A stretch of DNA of 64,000 nucleotides from Rhizobium croatiense (GCF_019793465.1 NZ_JAILYJ010000006.1:1-64000); one strand, 5' to 3'. Shown: positions 1 to 9,683, counted from the first letter of the stretch. Translations and numbers: made by a program. The notes: generated from the sequence alone by a model not told the origin.

Positions 1-222
<222 letters not shown>

Positions 223-237
223 CTTCCAAGACAGTCG

Positions 238-402
238 CTCTGCCCTGCCGGGCATCTCCCCCACAAGGAGGGACATCAGCAAGAGGCTGGACCGTCGATC
301 CTCATCTCGCGCACGGGAATAACTATCCGGCAGTTGTTGGGAAACCCTAACGCCCATCCGATCTCCCCCCTTGTGGGGGAGATGCCCGGCAGGGCAGAGG
401 GG
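238..402. repeat. RIME-like rhizobial intergenic repeat, inverted pair
   Basis: The motif around 238-273 reappears in reverse complement at about 361-402. It contains CCTGCCGGGCATCTCCCCC and, in the other orientation, CTTGTGGGGGAGATGCCCGG. The two arms could fold into a long hairpin about 85 nt apart. The same family recurs at 22722-22917. It resembles the Rhizobium-specific intergenic mosaic elements (RIME) described in rhizobia. Here it lies between the IS110 fragment and the 3' end of der. Confidence 0.75.
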
Positions 403-429
403 GTGTCCCAAACACCAGCGCCAAAAAAC

Positions 430-1851
430 CTACGTCCGCTTCTTCTTCGATTCGTACGGATTATCAGGCGAACGGAAATGGATGCGGATCGGCACGCTCG
501 GCATGTCGAAATCGGCACGCAACCCGTTGATCAGATAGCGCGTATAGGATTCCGGCAGCGCGTCGGAGCGGGTACAGGAGATCATGAAGGCCGGCGGGCG
601 GGCCTTGACCTGGGTCATGTATTTCAGCTTGATGCGCCGGCCGGACACGGCCGGTGGCGGATGCTGGATCTGCTGCGTTTCCAGCCAGCGGTTGAGCCGC
701 GCCGTCGAGATACGCTTGTTCCAGACCCTGTCGGTATCGATGATCGACTGCATCAGCTTGTCCAGCCCCCAGCCGGTCTGGCCGGAGATCGGGACGGCGC
801 GGATGCCGCGCGCCTGCGGCAGAAGCCGGTCGGTCTTTTCGCGCAGGTCGGCAAGCACCGCCTGCCGGTCCTCGATCATGTCCCATTTGTTGAAGGCAAG
901 GACGGCGGCGCGGCCCTCGCGCAGCACGAGATCGACGATCTGCAGGTCCTGCTTCTCGAAGGGGATCGTCGCGTCGAAGACGATGACGACCGTCTCGGCG
1001 AAGCGGATGGCGCGCAGCGCATCGGCGACCGAAAGTTTCTCCAGCTTCTCGGTTACCCGCGCCTTGCGGCGCATGCCTGCGGTGTCGAACATCTTAATGG
1101 TGCGGCCGCGCCAATCCCATTCGACCGAGATGGAGTCCCGGGTGATGCCGGCTTCCGGCCCGGTCAACAGCCGGTCCTCGCCGAGGAAACGGTTGATCAG
1201 CGTTGACTTGCCCGCATTCGGCCGGCCGACGATCGCCACCCTCAGCGGCTTGGTGTCGTCATAGATCGGCTCTTCATCCTCGCCGTCGGCCTCGTTGTCG
1301 CCCGGCGGAATGTCGACATCGGTAACCGCGACATCGTCCTTGGCATAGGCACGGTCCTTGCCGATCGCCTCGACGATCGCGTCGCGCAAGTCGAGCATGC
1401 CCTCCCCGTGCTCGGCCGAAATCGGCGTCGGCTCGCCGAGCCCCAGCGTATAGGCGTCGTAGAAGCCGCTATCGGAGCCGCGCGCTTCGGATTTGTTGGC
1501 GACGAGCACCACCGGCTTGCCCCGTCGGCGCAGCATTTCGGCAAGAGCGGTATCGACCGGCGTCAGCCCGTTCTTGGCATCGACGACAAAAAGCGAAAGA
1601 TCGGCCTCGTCGATCGCCGCTTCCGTCTGGGCGCGCATCCGGCCCTGCAGACTTTCCTCGTCGGCTTCTTCCAGACCGGCCGTGTCGATAATCGTAAAGG
1701 TCAGCCCCATCAGCCGCGCATCACCCGGCCGGCGGTCACGCGTCACGCCGGGCGTATCGTCGACGAGCGCAAGCTTCTTGCCCACCAGGCGGTTGAAAAG
1801 CGTCGACTTGCCGACATTCGGACGACCGACGATGGCGACCGTGAAACTCAT
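430..1851 (-). CDS. der: Ribosome-associated GTPase Der (EngA)
   Basis: This is a double-domain GTPase needed for maturation of the 50S ribosomal subunit. At 473 residues it has the usual length. The first G domain has the P-loop GRPNVGKST near residue 9, DTAG in the switch II region and NKSE as G4. An acidic linker follows, then a second G domain with GRPNAGKST near residue 210, DTAGM and NKWD. The KH-like C-terminal domain ends in a basic KSKKKRT-type tail. The start is an ATG at 1851 preceded by AAGGAAAAAGA. The TPR gene upstream ends 16 bp away in the same direction, so the two are probably cotranscribed. Family assignment is firm. Confidence 0.97.
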   Translation of the reverse strand: MSFTVAIVGRPNVGKSTLFNRLVGKKLALVDDTPGVTRDRRPGDARLMGLTFTIIDTAGLEEADEESLQGRMRAQTEAAIDEADLSLFVVDAKNGLTPVDTALAEMLRRRGKPVVLVANKSEARGSDSGFYDAYTLGLGEPTPISAEHGEGMLDLRDAIVEAIGKDRAYAKDDVAVTDVDIPPGDNEADGEDEEPIYDDTKPLRVAIVGRPNAGKSTLINRFLGEDRLLTGPEAGITRDSISVEWDWRGRTIKMFDTAGMRRKARVTEKLEKLSVADALRAIRFAETVVIVFDATIPFEKQDLQIVDLVLREGRAAVLAFNKWDMIEDRQAVLADLREKTDRLLPQARGIRAVPISGQTGWGLDKLMQSIIDTDRVWNKRISTARLNRWLETQQIQHPPPAVSGRRIKLKYMTQVKARPPAFMISCTRSDALPESYTRYLINGLRADFDMPSVPIRIHFRSPDNPYESKKKRT

Positions 1852-1867
1852 TCTTTTTCCTTAAAAC

Positions 1868-2551
1868 TCAGCCCTGCGCGGCGGGCGCCTTGCCGGATGC
1901 GGTAATGAGATCAAGCATCATCTGGGCGCGATTGGCAACAGGACGCGGGCTTTCGGCGTCATCGATAATCGACTGGAACCACTGCCGCCCCTGCGCCATG
2001 TTGCCGGCCTTGTATGCGGCCAGACCGAGTGCCTCGCGGGCCGAATGGCGGAAGGCGTTGCCCGGCACGGCCATTTCCTCGATCGCGGCCGAAACCTGTT
2101 CATAGGAGCCGTTCTCGATCAGCAGCCAGCCCGCACGCATTCTGGCGGCATCGCGCACGGCAGAAGGAACGCCGTTGTCTTTGCCGATCTCGTTGAAGGC
2201 GGCGATCGCCGCGGCGGCGTTGCCCTTTTGGGCTTGGACGGTCGCAGCCCGCATGCGCGCCAGCACCGGATAGGCGCCATGCCCTTCCTTCTCCAGCTTG
2301 TCGAGCGCGGCCAGCGCCTCATCGTTCTTGTTCTCGTCGGCAAGCTTCATCGCCGCCAGGAACTGGTCGCCGGCGCCCGAGGAACGGCTATCGTCCCAGT
2401 AGTCGTAGAGAACCTTGCCGGCGGTGCCGACGACGATCAGGATGGCAGCGACGATGATATAGCGGCCGAACCGGCGCCAAGCGCCCTTCATCTGGTCGGA
2501 CCGAAGTTCCTCATTGACTTCACGGATGAAGCTGTCGTCGTTGAATGCCAT
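1868..2551 (-). CDS. Membrane-anchored TPR protein (YfgM-like)
   Basis: The protein has 227 residues. A short cytoplasmic N-terminus (MAFNDDSFIREVNEELRSDQ) is followed by one transmembrane helix (about residues 29-48) and a periplasmic tetratricopeptide-like region rich in Ala/Leu helices. This is the architecture of YfgM-type proteins, which assist envelope biogenesis at the SecYEG translocon in E. coli. I chose the ATG at 2551 rather than an upstream start at 2599 because homologues of this type begin just before the EVNEEL motif. In enterobacteria yfgM is followed by bamB and then der. Here der follows directly and no bamB-like gene lies between them. Confidence 0.85.
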   Translation of the reverse strand: MAFNDDSFIREVNEELRSDQMKGAWRRFGRYIIVAAILIVVGTAGKVLYDYWDDSRSSGAGDQFLAAMKLADENKNDEALAALDKLEKEGHGAYPVLARMRAATVQAQKGNAAAAIAAFNEIGKDNGVPSAVRDAARMRAGWLLIENGSYEQVSAAIEEMAVPGNAFRHSAREALGLAAYKAGNMAQGRQWFQSIIDDAESPRPVANRAQMMLDLITASGKAPAAQG

Positions 2552-2654
2552 TCTCGTCTCCGGCCGCGGCAATACCCATAGGCTGTGCGCTACGCACATT
2601 GCCGGGCCTTCTACCGCATTTTGCCGCGGTTGTAAGGGGGATATGAAAGATTCG

Positions 2655-3239
2655 TTACACGACCAGCGGTGAAACGCCGATCAACCATTCGTGCAGCTTC
2701 CAGATGGTCAGCGCCCAGGCAACGATGCCGATGACGACGGCAGAGAGATCGTATTTCGCCGAGACGAAGGGGCGCAGCGTGATCTCGCCCGCCCGCTGCC
2801 GCCGTTTCAGCGAGATGCGCAGGATGACACCCCAGGCGAGGAAAGCGGCAAACAGCAGCACCGAAGACGTCTCGCCGTTGGCGAGCAGATGCGCCAGCGC
2901 CCAGATCTTCACCGACAATACCATCGGATGTTTCGTCTTGGTGGCGATGTGTCCGGCCGGCAGCAGCGAAGCGACCAGACAGATCATCGCGATCAGCATC
3001 AGCGTGACCGTGATATGCGCCATCCAGACCGGCGGATTGTAGAGCACGCCGGTCACCGCGCGCGCCTGTCCGAAGCCGTAGATCAAGAGGATCAGCGTGG
3101 CCAGACTCGCGACCGAATAGCCGGCCCGCCATCCCCGCTCGCCGAGGCTTGCGATCATCGAGCGGCGCAGGCCCGGAGCCACCACCCGCACTAGATGCAC
3201 ACCGAGAAAAAGTATGATGCCGACGATGAGCAGCGCCAT
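2655..3239 (-). CDS. NnrU family integral membrane protein
   Basis: The 194-residue protein begins with the helix MALLIVGIILFLGVHLVRVV and contains the NnrU-type stretches ERGWRAGYSVASLATL and HPMVLSVKIWALAHLLANG. Five to six hydrophobic helices are visible. NnrU proteins were named from denitrifying Rhodobacter/nitrite-reductase regions but occur widely, and their biochemical role is not established. NnrU relatives share a fold with isoprenoid-modifying NnrU/MDH-like membrane enzymes. The ATG at 3239 has a GGAAGGGA ribosome site 6 nt upstream and was preferred over an ATG nine codons earlier. It is divergent from the deacetylase gene across about 120 bp. No denitrification genes are nearby, so a nitrogen-oxide role is not supported by context. 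Confidence 0.85.
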   Translation of the reverse strand: MALLIVGIILFLGVHLVRVVAPGLRRSMIASLGERGWRAGYSVASLATLILLIYGFGQARAVTGVLYNPPVWMAHITVTLMLIAMICLVASLLPAGHIATKTKHPMVLSVKIWALAHLLANGETSSVLLFAAFLAWGVILRISLKRRQRAGEITLRPFVSAKYDLSAVVIGIVAWALTIWKLHEWLIGVSPLVV

Positions 3240-3359
3240 TGCGGTCCCTTCCTTGCAGTTTGTCATGACTTAGCGGCTGACGGGAAAAAATGCCAGCCGG
3301 ACCGTAGCTTCGCCGCAATTCTATTAGAGGGAAACCGCGAACAAATTGTCGCGGTGCTC

Positions 3360-4349
3360 ATGTCTCGTCCTCTCCTCTCCGCCTGTCTGGCTGCCTCGTT
3401 CCTTCTTCCCGTCACTGCAGAGGGGGCCGACCGGCCGAAGCAACTGGTCATCATTTCCTTCGACGGCGCCCATGATAACGCACTGTGGCTGAAGAGCCGC
3501 GAGATGGCCGCGAAGAACGGCGCCCACTTCACCTATTTCCTCTCCTGCACCTTCCTGATGAACGAGGCGGCGAAGAAGGCCTACCAGGCGCCGCATCAGA
3601 AACGCGGGAAATCCAATGTCGGCTTCGCCCAGAGCGACGACGAAATCCGCGAACGCCTCGGCAATATCTGGCACGCCCATCTCGAAGGCCACGACATCTC
3701 GAGCCATGCCTGCGGTCATTTCGACGGTCGCCTCTGGAGCGAGGCCGACTGGTCGGCCGAATACGCCACCTTCCACGCGACGCTGAAGAATGCCTGGAAA
3801 GGCGTCGGCCTCGACGAGCCGGCCGGCTGGCAGGACCTTGTCGATCATGGCATCAAGGGCTTTCGCGCCCCCTATCTCTCGGCAACCGCGGGCGCCGATA
3901 TGATCGCCGCCGAAAAGAAGGCGGGCTTCACTTACGATGCAAGCCTCGTCACCAAAGGCCCTGCCATGCCCGTCGAAGAAGACGGCATCATCCGCTTCGG
4001 CCTGCCGCTGATCCCTGAAGGCCCGAGCGAAAAGCCGATCATCGGCATGGACTACAATCTCTTCGTCCGTCACTCCAAGGGCGAGGAGGACAGGGCGGAT
4101 TCGAAGGAATTCGAGGACCGCGCCTATTCAGCCTTCTCCCAGGCCTTCGACCGCCAGTACAACGGCAACCGCATCCCCCTCCAGCTCGGCTTCCACTTTG
4201 TGGAGATGAATGGCGGCGCCTACTGGCGGGCGCTGGACCGCCTGGTCAGCGACGTCTGCCATCGAGCCGATGTCGCCTGCGTCAGCTATTCCGAAGCGAT
4301 CCCGATGATCGAGGCCCGCGGCAAGCTGCAGCAGACGTCGGGGCTCTGA
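3360..4349 (+). CDS. Secreted polysaccharide deacetylase family protein
   Basis: The protein has 329 residues. An N-terminal signal peptide (MSRPLLSACLAASFLLPVTA, likely cut after AEGA) precedes a NodB-type fold beginning IISFDGAHDN. The motif-1 aspartate is retained, and a GHDISSHACGH stretch supplies the two metal-binding histidines. RAPYLS near the middle corresponds to motif 3. Such enzymes remove N- or O-acyl groups from polysaccharides or peptidoglycan in the periplasm. Substrate cannot be told from sequence. The frame is open further upstream, but the ATG at 3360 gives a proper signal peptide, so it was chosen. It converges on bacA across a repeat-containing gap. Confidence 0.82.
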   Translation: MSRPLLSACLAASFLLPVTAEGADRPKQLVIISFDGAHDNALWLKSREMAAKNGAHFTYFLSCTFLMNEAAKKAYQAPHQKRGKSNVGFAQSDDEIRERLGNIWHAHLEGHDISSHACGHFDGRLWSEADWSAEYATFHATLKNAWKGVGLDEPAGWQDLVDHGIKGFRAPYLSATAGADMIAAEKKAGFTYDASLVTKGPAMPVEEDGIIRFGLPLIPEGPSEKPIIGMDYNLFVRHSKGEEDRADSKEFEDRAYSAFSQAFDRQYNGNRIPLQLGFHFVEMNGGAYWRALDRLVSDVCHRADVACVSYSEAIPMIEARGKLQQTSGL

Positions 4350-4379
4350 CGTGGTTTTCACAATCGGGACGACGTGCCG

Positions 4380-4515
4380 TGTGCCCCCTTATCCGACCCT
4401 TCGGGCCACCTTCTCTCCGCTGGGGAGAAGAGGAAGCAGTGGCGAGGTCGTGATTCCCCCTTCTCCCCGGCGGGGAGAAGGTGCCCATCAGGACGGATGA
4501 GGGGGCCGCACGGCA
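4380..4515. repeat. Rhizobial intergenic inverted repeat, second family
   Basis: Two copies of a GC-rich module face each other: CACCTTCTCTCCGCTGGGGA at about 4408-4427 and the opposing CGGGGAGAAGGTGCCCATCA near 4481-4500. Flanking CTTATCCG and CGGATGAGGGGG are also inverted. An almost identical arrangement sits at 20143-20263. Here it occupies the gap between the convergent deacetylase and bacA genes, where it may act as a bidirectional transcription barrier. That function is inferred. Confidence 0.75.
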
Positions 4516-4560
4516 CAGCGGGCATTAAAGCCACGACCCCACCCGTCCAAGCCTCATCCC

Positions 4561-5880
4561 TCACCCATCAGCATGAACAACACCGGCTTCCCGCTCCAGA
4601 TAATGCTGGTCGATCGCCGGCAGCGGCTCGTCGTCGATAGCAGCCTCGAAGGCCTTGAGGCGCTTGTGGATGGAAAGCAGTTCGATGATCGTCGTCCAGG
4701 AGTTGACCAGATACTGGAACGAGTTGCTGACCTGGCCGAAGGCGGTCGAGATCTGCTGGAAGATACCATAGGTGATCGTGCCTGCAACGATCGTCGGGAC
4801 CAGCATGAAGACCACGAAGAGCGCGTCTGCCTGAATGTAGAAATAGCGGGCGACGTTGAAATACATGTAGTGGAAGTACATGCGGAAATAGTTCCGCCGA
4901 ACGTTGTTGAAGAGCTCCCTGACCGTCAGCGGCTGAGCCCGCTCGGCATGATCCTCGCCATAGACGAGTTCCTTGCGATAGGCGGCTTCGACGCGCTGAT
5001 TGCGGAAGTTCAGGCCCGGCAGCTTGATACCGGCGACCGCCAGAAGCAGCGTGCCGAATGCCGACCAGAAGAGCGCCAGCCAGAAGAGTGAATTCGCCAG
5101 CGGCCCGATGACCGGCAGTTCAGTCACGTAATGCGAGAGCGTCAGAAGGATCGGAAGGAAGACCACGAGCGTCATCACCGAGTTGATCAGGCTGATGCCG
5201 AGACCTTCGAGGGTGCTCGAAAAACGCATCGTGTCTTCCTGAACGCGCTGCGAGGCGCCTTCGATGTGACGCAGCTTTTCCCATTTCGACATGTAGAAGT
5301 CGTTCATCGCAGCGCGCCAGCGGAAAATGTAGTGGCTCGTAAAGAAGTCGGTCATGATCGACACGAACATGCTGAGGAATGCGATCTGACAGAAGACCCA
5401 CATCAGGCTGTAAAAATTGTCGACGGAAATGCCCGGCTGCTTCGACAAGGCGTTCTGAAGAAGATCGCCGAAGGGCCGGCGCCAGTTGTTGATCACGACC
5501 GTGATCTGGACGCCGAAATAGGTGACGAAAATGATGAGCGCCGACCCCCAGATCGACCACAGCTTCCAGGGATGGTGCAGCGCCCTCAGATGCCATGCGC
5601 TGCAGAAGATCACCGCCGAGAGGAGGAAGTAACTGTAGAACCAGATATTCTCGGGCAGCAGAAAGAAAGAAAGGTCGATCGGCTGCTGCTCTTCCGGAAC
5701 CGGCACAAAGCCGAGCGACGCGCCGAGGCCCTCGGCGACAAAATACCAGCCGAATATTGAAATCAGTGTCCACACGACAAGCGAAATGAAGAAAGGTTTC
5801 GGCTGGGGAAAAAACGAATGAAACACGGGGGGCTTTGCTTTCCTGAACTGGGAGTCTCGGGAGTTTCTTGGAACACTCAT
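4561..5880 (-). CDS. bacA: Peptide transporter BacA (SbmA/BacA family)
   Basis: BacA is a proton-driven inner-membrane importer of antimicrobial and plant nodule-specific peptides. It is required for bacteroid persistence in legumes that make NCR peptides and affects very-long-chain fatty acid content of lipid A. The 439-residue protein has seven or so membrane helices and long runs matching the family, including HYIFRWRAAMNDFYM, IEGASQRVQEDTMRFSS, IKLPGLNFRNQRVEAAYRKE and QYLVNSWTTIIELLSI near the C-terminus. The ATG at 5880 gives an 18-residue extension before VFHSFFPQPKPFF. Known BacA proteins begin near that point, so a GTG at 5826 is an alternative start, although its ribosome site is weak. 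No ATPase domain is present, which separates it from BclA/Rv1819c-type relatives. Confidence 0.93.
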   Translation of the reverse strand: MSVPRNSRDSQFRKAKPPVFHSFFPQPKPFFISLVVWTLISIFGWYFVAEGLGASLGFVPVPEEQQPIDLSFFLLPENIWFYSYFLLSAVIFCSAWHLRALHHPWKLWSIWGSALIIFVTYFGVQITVVINNWRRPFGDLLQNALSKQPGISVDNFYSLMWVFCQIAFLSMFVSIMTDFFTSHYIFRWRAAMNDFYMSKWEKLRHIEGASQRVQEDTMRFSSTLEGLGISLINSVMTLVVFLPILLTLSHYVTELPVIGPLANSLFWLALFWSAFGTLLLAVAGIKLPGLNFRNQRVEAAYRKELVYGEDHAERAQPLTVRELFNNVRRNYFRMYFHYMYFNVARYFYIQADALFVVFMLVPTIVAGTITYGIFQQISTAFGQVSNSFQYLVNSWTTIIELLSIHKRLKAFEAAIDDEPLPAIDQHYLEREAGVVHADG

Positions 5881-5951
5881 TGTGCCGGAAACTAAGGCAG
5901 TTCGAAGGAAGCAGCAATGGGTTCGGCCGATTGTTACGGAGATGTAACCGG

Positions 5952-7136
5952 TTAGGCGACTTTCTTGATCACGGGCATCACCAGAGCGGCGCAGACCAGG
6001 AGTGCGGCTGCGGCGATTACCGTCGGCACGGTGAAACTGCCTGAGCGTTCGGCGATCCAGCCGGCTACAACAGGCCCGACGATCTGGCCGAGACCGAAGG
6101 CAGCGGTCATCATCGCCAGAATTCGCCGCGGGCTCTCGGGTGAAAGCTTGCGGCCGATCTGCAGCCCGTAAGCCGTGATCGCCAGGAACGTCGCGCCGAA
6201 CAGTGCGCCGCCGATCAGCGGTGCGACCGAAGGCGGCAGCGCCACGGTTGCCAGCACGCCGGCCGCCTCGACCAGAAGTGCCGCGATATAGACGCCGCCG
6301 AGCCCGAGGGACCTCACCAGTGGCCTCCAGGCAAACAGCGCGACTGCCGCCGTCAGGCCGGCGATGAACCAGCAGAGGAATTCAACGAAAGCTCCCGTTG
6401 CCGACAGGCGGGCGATGGTGACGAGGAAGGTCGCGGTGATGACATAGCCGAATCCGAACAGGCCGTAGGACAGGGTTACCAGCACCATCGGCCGGCTCCA
6501 GTTGAGCACCGGCTCCTTGCCCGCCTGAGCCGTTTGCGCCGGCGCAGACGGCAGCAGAAGGTAGACGACGACCAGGCTTATCGCACAATAGATTGCCCCG
6601 CCGATCCAATCGGCGCGCCAGCCGCCCGGCCCGTCGTGAAAGCCGAGACCAACCAATAGCACCATCACCGAGGACAGCGCGATTCCCGCCCCGGGACCAC
6701 CGAAATGCGCCGCCTGCACATGGTCATTGCCGGCCGCAGCCCCATGGCTGAGCACGATCGACGAGGTGAAGACCATCGCAAAGGCGCTGGCGAGGCCGGC
6801 CAGGAAGCGGATGACCGCGAAGACCGCGACGGAATCGGTGGCAGCCATGGCCGCGAGCAGAATTGCGGTGGCAAGCAGCGCCGAGAGCGCCACCAGCCGC
6901 TCGCGCCCCGCTGCCCAGCCATAGGCCGCAAACACGGCGCCGACGAGATAACCGACGAAATTGGCCGAGGCGATGAAGCCAGCATCCGCTGCCGAAAGTG
7001 GCACGCCGCTCATCATCCCGGGCAGGATCGGCGTATAGGAGAAGCGCCCAAAGCCCATGGCTGCAGCCATGGCAACGGCGCCGGCAGCGGCGGTCGCAAC
7101 GAGGTTCGGCTGGGAGCGAGGCGGGCGGGAAAGCAT
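5952..7136 (-). CDS. YbfB/YjiJ-type MFS transporter
   Basis: The 394-residue protein has about twelve membrane helices. It starts with the GFGRFSYTPILPGM segment typical of the YbfB/YjiJ branch of the major facilitator superfamily. These are presumed drug or metabolite exporters; substrate is unknown. The ATG at 7136 was chosen over one ten codons upstream because the hydrophobic core follows soon after. It is divergent from the PadR-type gene, with 167 bp between starts. PadR proteins commonly repress adjacent efflux genes, so this transporter is the most likely target. That link is inferred from position only. Confidence 0.85.
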   Translation of the reverse strand: MLSRPPRSQPNLVATAAAGAVAMAAAMGFGRFSYTPILPGMMSGVPLSAADAGFIASANFVGYLVGAVFAAYGWAAGRERLVALSALLATAILLAAMAATDSVAVFAVIRFLAGLASAFAMVFTSSIVLSHGAAAGNDHVQAAHFGGPGAGIALSSVMVLLVGLGFHDGPGGWRADWIGGAIYCAISLVVVYLLLPSAPAQTAQAGKEPVLNWSRPMVLVTLSYGLFGFGYVITATFLVTIARLSATGAFVEFLCWFIAGLTAAVALFAWRPLVRSLGLGGVYIAALLVEAAGVLATVALPPSVAPLIGGALFGATFLAITAYGLQIGRKLSPESPRRILAMMTAAFGLGQIVGPVVAGWIAERSGSFTVPTVIAAAALLVCAALVMPVIKKVA

Positions 7137-7230
7137 GCAGTGCTTATCGCGCCGCAGCACCGGCACCGCAAACGACTATTTCTGATCGGTCAATCAATTT
7201 CCGGAAAGCTCGAAAAAATCCCGGGTCGCC

Positions 7231-7269
7231 TTGAAATCGATTATCTTACGATATATGTTTTAAGACATA
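7231..7269 (+). promoter_or_regulatory. padR promoter with overlapping dyad operator
   Basis: TTGAAA at 7231-7236 and TATGTT at 7254-7259 are separated by 17 bp and make a plausible vegetative promoter. The sequence TATGTTTTAAGACATA at 7254-7269 is a 16-bp dyad with one mismatched pair and covers the -10 box. That is the placement expected for a repressor site. It lies 35 bp before the chosen padR start and 118 bp from the divergent MFS start. Assignment to PadR is inferred. Confidence 0.55.
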
Positions 7270-7303
7270 GCCAATGATACATCTAGCGATTAACGGAAAC
7301 GCC

Positions 7304-7876
7304 ATGAGAGGTTTTAAAGGCGGCATGTTCGGCGAAGTGTTTCGCATGGGCCGCAAATTCGCGGCGGGCGATCTGCAGCTCGTCATCCTGGCCCTGCTCG
7401 CCGAGCAGCCGCGCCACGGTTACGAATTGATTAAGCTGCTGGAGGAGCGTTCCGGCGGCTTCTATGTGCCGAGCCCCGGTGTCATCTATCCCGCACTCAC
7501 CTATCTCGAGGAAACCGGCCTTGCCGAAGTGGAGAATGAGGGCACCAAGAAGCTTTACCGCATCACCGAGGCCGGACGCCGCCGCGTCGAGGAAAACCGC
7601 GACATGATCCTGCACACGCTCGCCAAGCTCGAACGCATCGGCGAGAAGATGGCCTATGTGAAGCGCGTCTTCGAAACCGACCGCCACGGCGCCGACAGCG
7701 ATTACGGCGACTTCATGCAGGACGGCGGCGATATCCGCGCCGCCCGCATGCTGCTGCGCTCGGCCCTCAGGATGCGTTATCCCTGGTCGAAAACTGAGGC
7801 CGCCCGCATCGCCGGGATATTGGAACGCGCTGCGACGGAGATCCTGCAGGGCGGCAGGCCGGAAACGCGGGGGTGA
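7304..7876 (+). CDS. PadR family transcriptional regulator
   Basis: The 190-residue protein has the PadR winged-helix domain at about residues 18-90. It contains LQLVILALLAEQPRHGYELIKLLEERSGGFYVPSPGVIYPALTYLEETGL in substance (helix-turn-helix then wing), followed by an EGTKKLYRITEAGRR wing. A helical C-terminal dimerisation part with RMLLRSALR follows. PadR proteins usually repress a linked transporter or detoxification gene and release DNA on ligand binding. The ATG at 7304 was chosen because an ATG at 7274 would lie within a few bases of the predicted transcription start. A dyad covers its own -10 region, which suggests autoregulation. Confidence 0.9.
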   Translation: MRGFKGGMFGEVFRMGRKFAAGDLQLVILALLAEQPRHGYELIKLLEERSGGFYVPSPGVIYPALTYLEETGLAEVENEGTKKLYRITEAGRRRVEENRDMILHTLAKLERIGEKMAYVKRVFETDRHGADSDYGDFMQDGGDIRAARMLLRSALRMRYPWSKTEAARIAGILERAATEILQGGRPETRG

Positions 7877-7978
7877 AGACGGGGCTGGTCCCGACGTCGG
7901 CGCGTCCGAGGATGCGCCGCCGACACAAGAGAGCCTCATCCTGGGGTGCCCGCAGGCGGTAGCTCACCGGAGCAACAG

Positions 7979-9492
7979 TCAGTCGATCTCGGACAAGGGC
8001 GAGACTGCTGGTGCGTTCAGCACCGTTCCATCCACCGCGAAGTGAGATCCGTGGCATGGACAGTCCCAGCACCGTTCCAGGGAGTTCCAGTGCACGTGGC
8101 AGCCGACATGCGTGCATGTGGCAGATCGCCTGTGCAGCGTGCCATCGTCGCTGCGGAACGCTGCGATCTTGGTCATTCCTTCGCGGACGATAGCACCTTC
8201 TCCCGGTCGCAGCCGATCGACAGACTCGATTTCGCCGGGCGCAACATACTCGGCGAAGTTCTTGATCATTGTCGCGTTCTCGGCAACGTAATTGCCGACC
8301 GCGCTCACCGTCTTCCGGGACGGCTCGTAGAGTTCCCGCCAGCAACTGTCACCCCCGAGAATGATCTCGGAAATCAGGAGTGAGGCCACCACGCCGTGGG
8401 TCATGCCCTCGCCGGAATCTCCGGTGACCACAAAAATTCGTTGGTTGCCGGGATTGCGGCCGATGAAGCCGGCGTAGTCGATTGTCTCCATCACCTGCCC
8501 GGACCATCGATGGGTTTCGGCGCCGAGATCGGGCACCAGTCGTCTGATCCAGGACGTCAAGGCGGCGAAGCGCTCGTCGGCGGCGTCGATCACGCCAGTC
8601 TTGTGGTCCTCGCCACCAACAATGAGGACGTCGCTCTCGTCCTCGCCGGTATGAAGGCGGACGTAGTGGTACGGGTCCTCGGTGTCCCAGTAGAGACCAT
8701 CCGGTACGATGCCACGCCCGATCTCGAACGCCATTGCGTAGGTCCGATAGGGTGCCTGCTTCGTGTGGATCGCGACCCTGTCGTTGATGGGCGAATTGGT
8801 CGCCACGATGGCCCACCTGGCCGTAACGTTGAAGCCCGAGGTCGTTCCCACGCGCACCCCGCCGGCGGTTTCCTCGACCCTGTCGACGATCGTCTCGCTG
8901 TAGAGCGTGCAGCCGCGCGCCCGAATTCCGGCGGCAAGACCGCGCAGATACCTAAGCGGATGGAACGTCGCCTGATCCGGATACCGGGGGTGTCCGGGTA
9001 GCCCGCAAGCGGCAACCTCGCGACTTCCTCGACCGCGATGCCTACCTTCAGGCCGGCCTCGAGCTCCCGCTGGAGATCGGCTTTCGCCCTTCCAGAGGCG
9101 GGAAAGAGAAAGCCGTCGAGCCGACGAAAGTCGCAGGCTATGCGCTCCGCGCCCTGGATCGCCTCGATGCGAGCGATCGCCGCGGAGTGGCTCTGAAAAT
9201 AGAGGCGCGCCAGTTCCTCGCCGCGCAACCCGATCAGTTCCGAAAAGTAGTCGTCGCATACCGACGTGAGGTGTGCAGTCGTGCGGGCCGTCATGCCGCC
9301 GCCTATCCGGCCTCGGTCGAGGACTGCAACCTTCTGCCCCGCGGCGGCCAGCTCGTACGCGATCGACATGCCTGCAATTCCAGAGCCCACCACGACGACG
9401 TCGAAGTCTTCGTTGCGGGCGAGAGGCGCTGCGTCGGGCGCAACCTCGATGTCTGACCAGAGAGACACGGTTCGTTCGTCGCTCGCATTCAT
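7979..9492 (-). pseudogene. FAD-dependent oxidoreductase with C-terminal Rieske domain, frameshifted
   Basis: The reading starts at the ATG at 9492 (AGGAGAAA upstream) with a Rossmann FAD motif VVVGSGIAGMSIAYELAAAG and a DAO-type fold. At about 8986-8990, a run of five G on this strand's complement, the frame shifts. The remainder (HPLRYLRGLAAGI to the end) continues in another frame to 7979. The C-terminus has a complete Rieske [2Fe-2S] pair, CTHVGCHVHW and CPCHGSHF. One extra base in the run would restore a single protein of about 504 residues, a known FAD/Rieske fusion type. A sequencing or assembly error is as possible as a true mutation. It is divergent from a di-heme cytochrome c, a possible electron partner. 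Confidence 0.85.
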
Positions 9493-9582
9493 GCGGAGTT
9501 TCTCCTAGTCCTATCCGCGGTAAATGGGCGGAATAACCGAATGTTCCGAACGGAGCCTGACGGGCGGGAGCCAGGGAATCCC

Positions 9583-9610
9583 TTGCTACTTTAGCAGTCT
9601 ATAATATAAT
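9583..9610 (+). promoter_or_regulatory. Candidate promoter for the di-heme cytochrome gene
   Basis: TTGCTA at 9583-9588 and a perfect TATAAT at 9605-9610 are 16 bp apart in an AT-rich patch that stands out in this GC-rich window. Transcription would start near 9617 and leave a leader of about 67 nt before the cytochrome ATG. Matches are by eye. Confidence 0.45.
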
Positions 9611-9683
9611 TGGTGGGTGTTGCTGTCATTGACGTAAATCTAGATGCGCATGCCGAAAACGCCGGCTGCGTGGAGGGAATTCT

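Noticed and set aside
238..402. Possible CRISPR-like repeat-spacer array
   Set aside because: Only two inverted copies, no regular direct repeats or cas genes; fits rhizobial mosaic repeats.
334..1206. Long open frame antisense to der
   Set aside because: It mirrors the GTPase codons; no ribosome site or recognisable domain. Typical antisense frame in GC-rich DNA.
2655..3239. Marker of a denitrification island
   Set aside because: NnrU-type protein only; no nir, nor or nnrR genes nearby.
3360..4349. Nodulation gene nodB
   Set aside because: It has a signal peptide and altered motif 1, and no nod neighbours; a general polysaccharide deacetylase is a better call.
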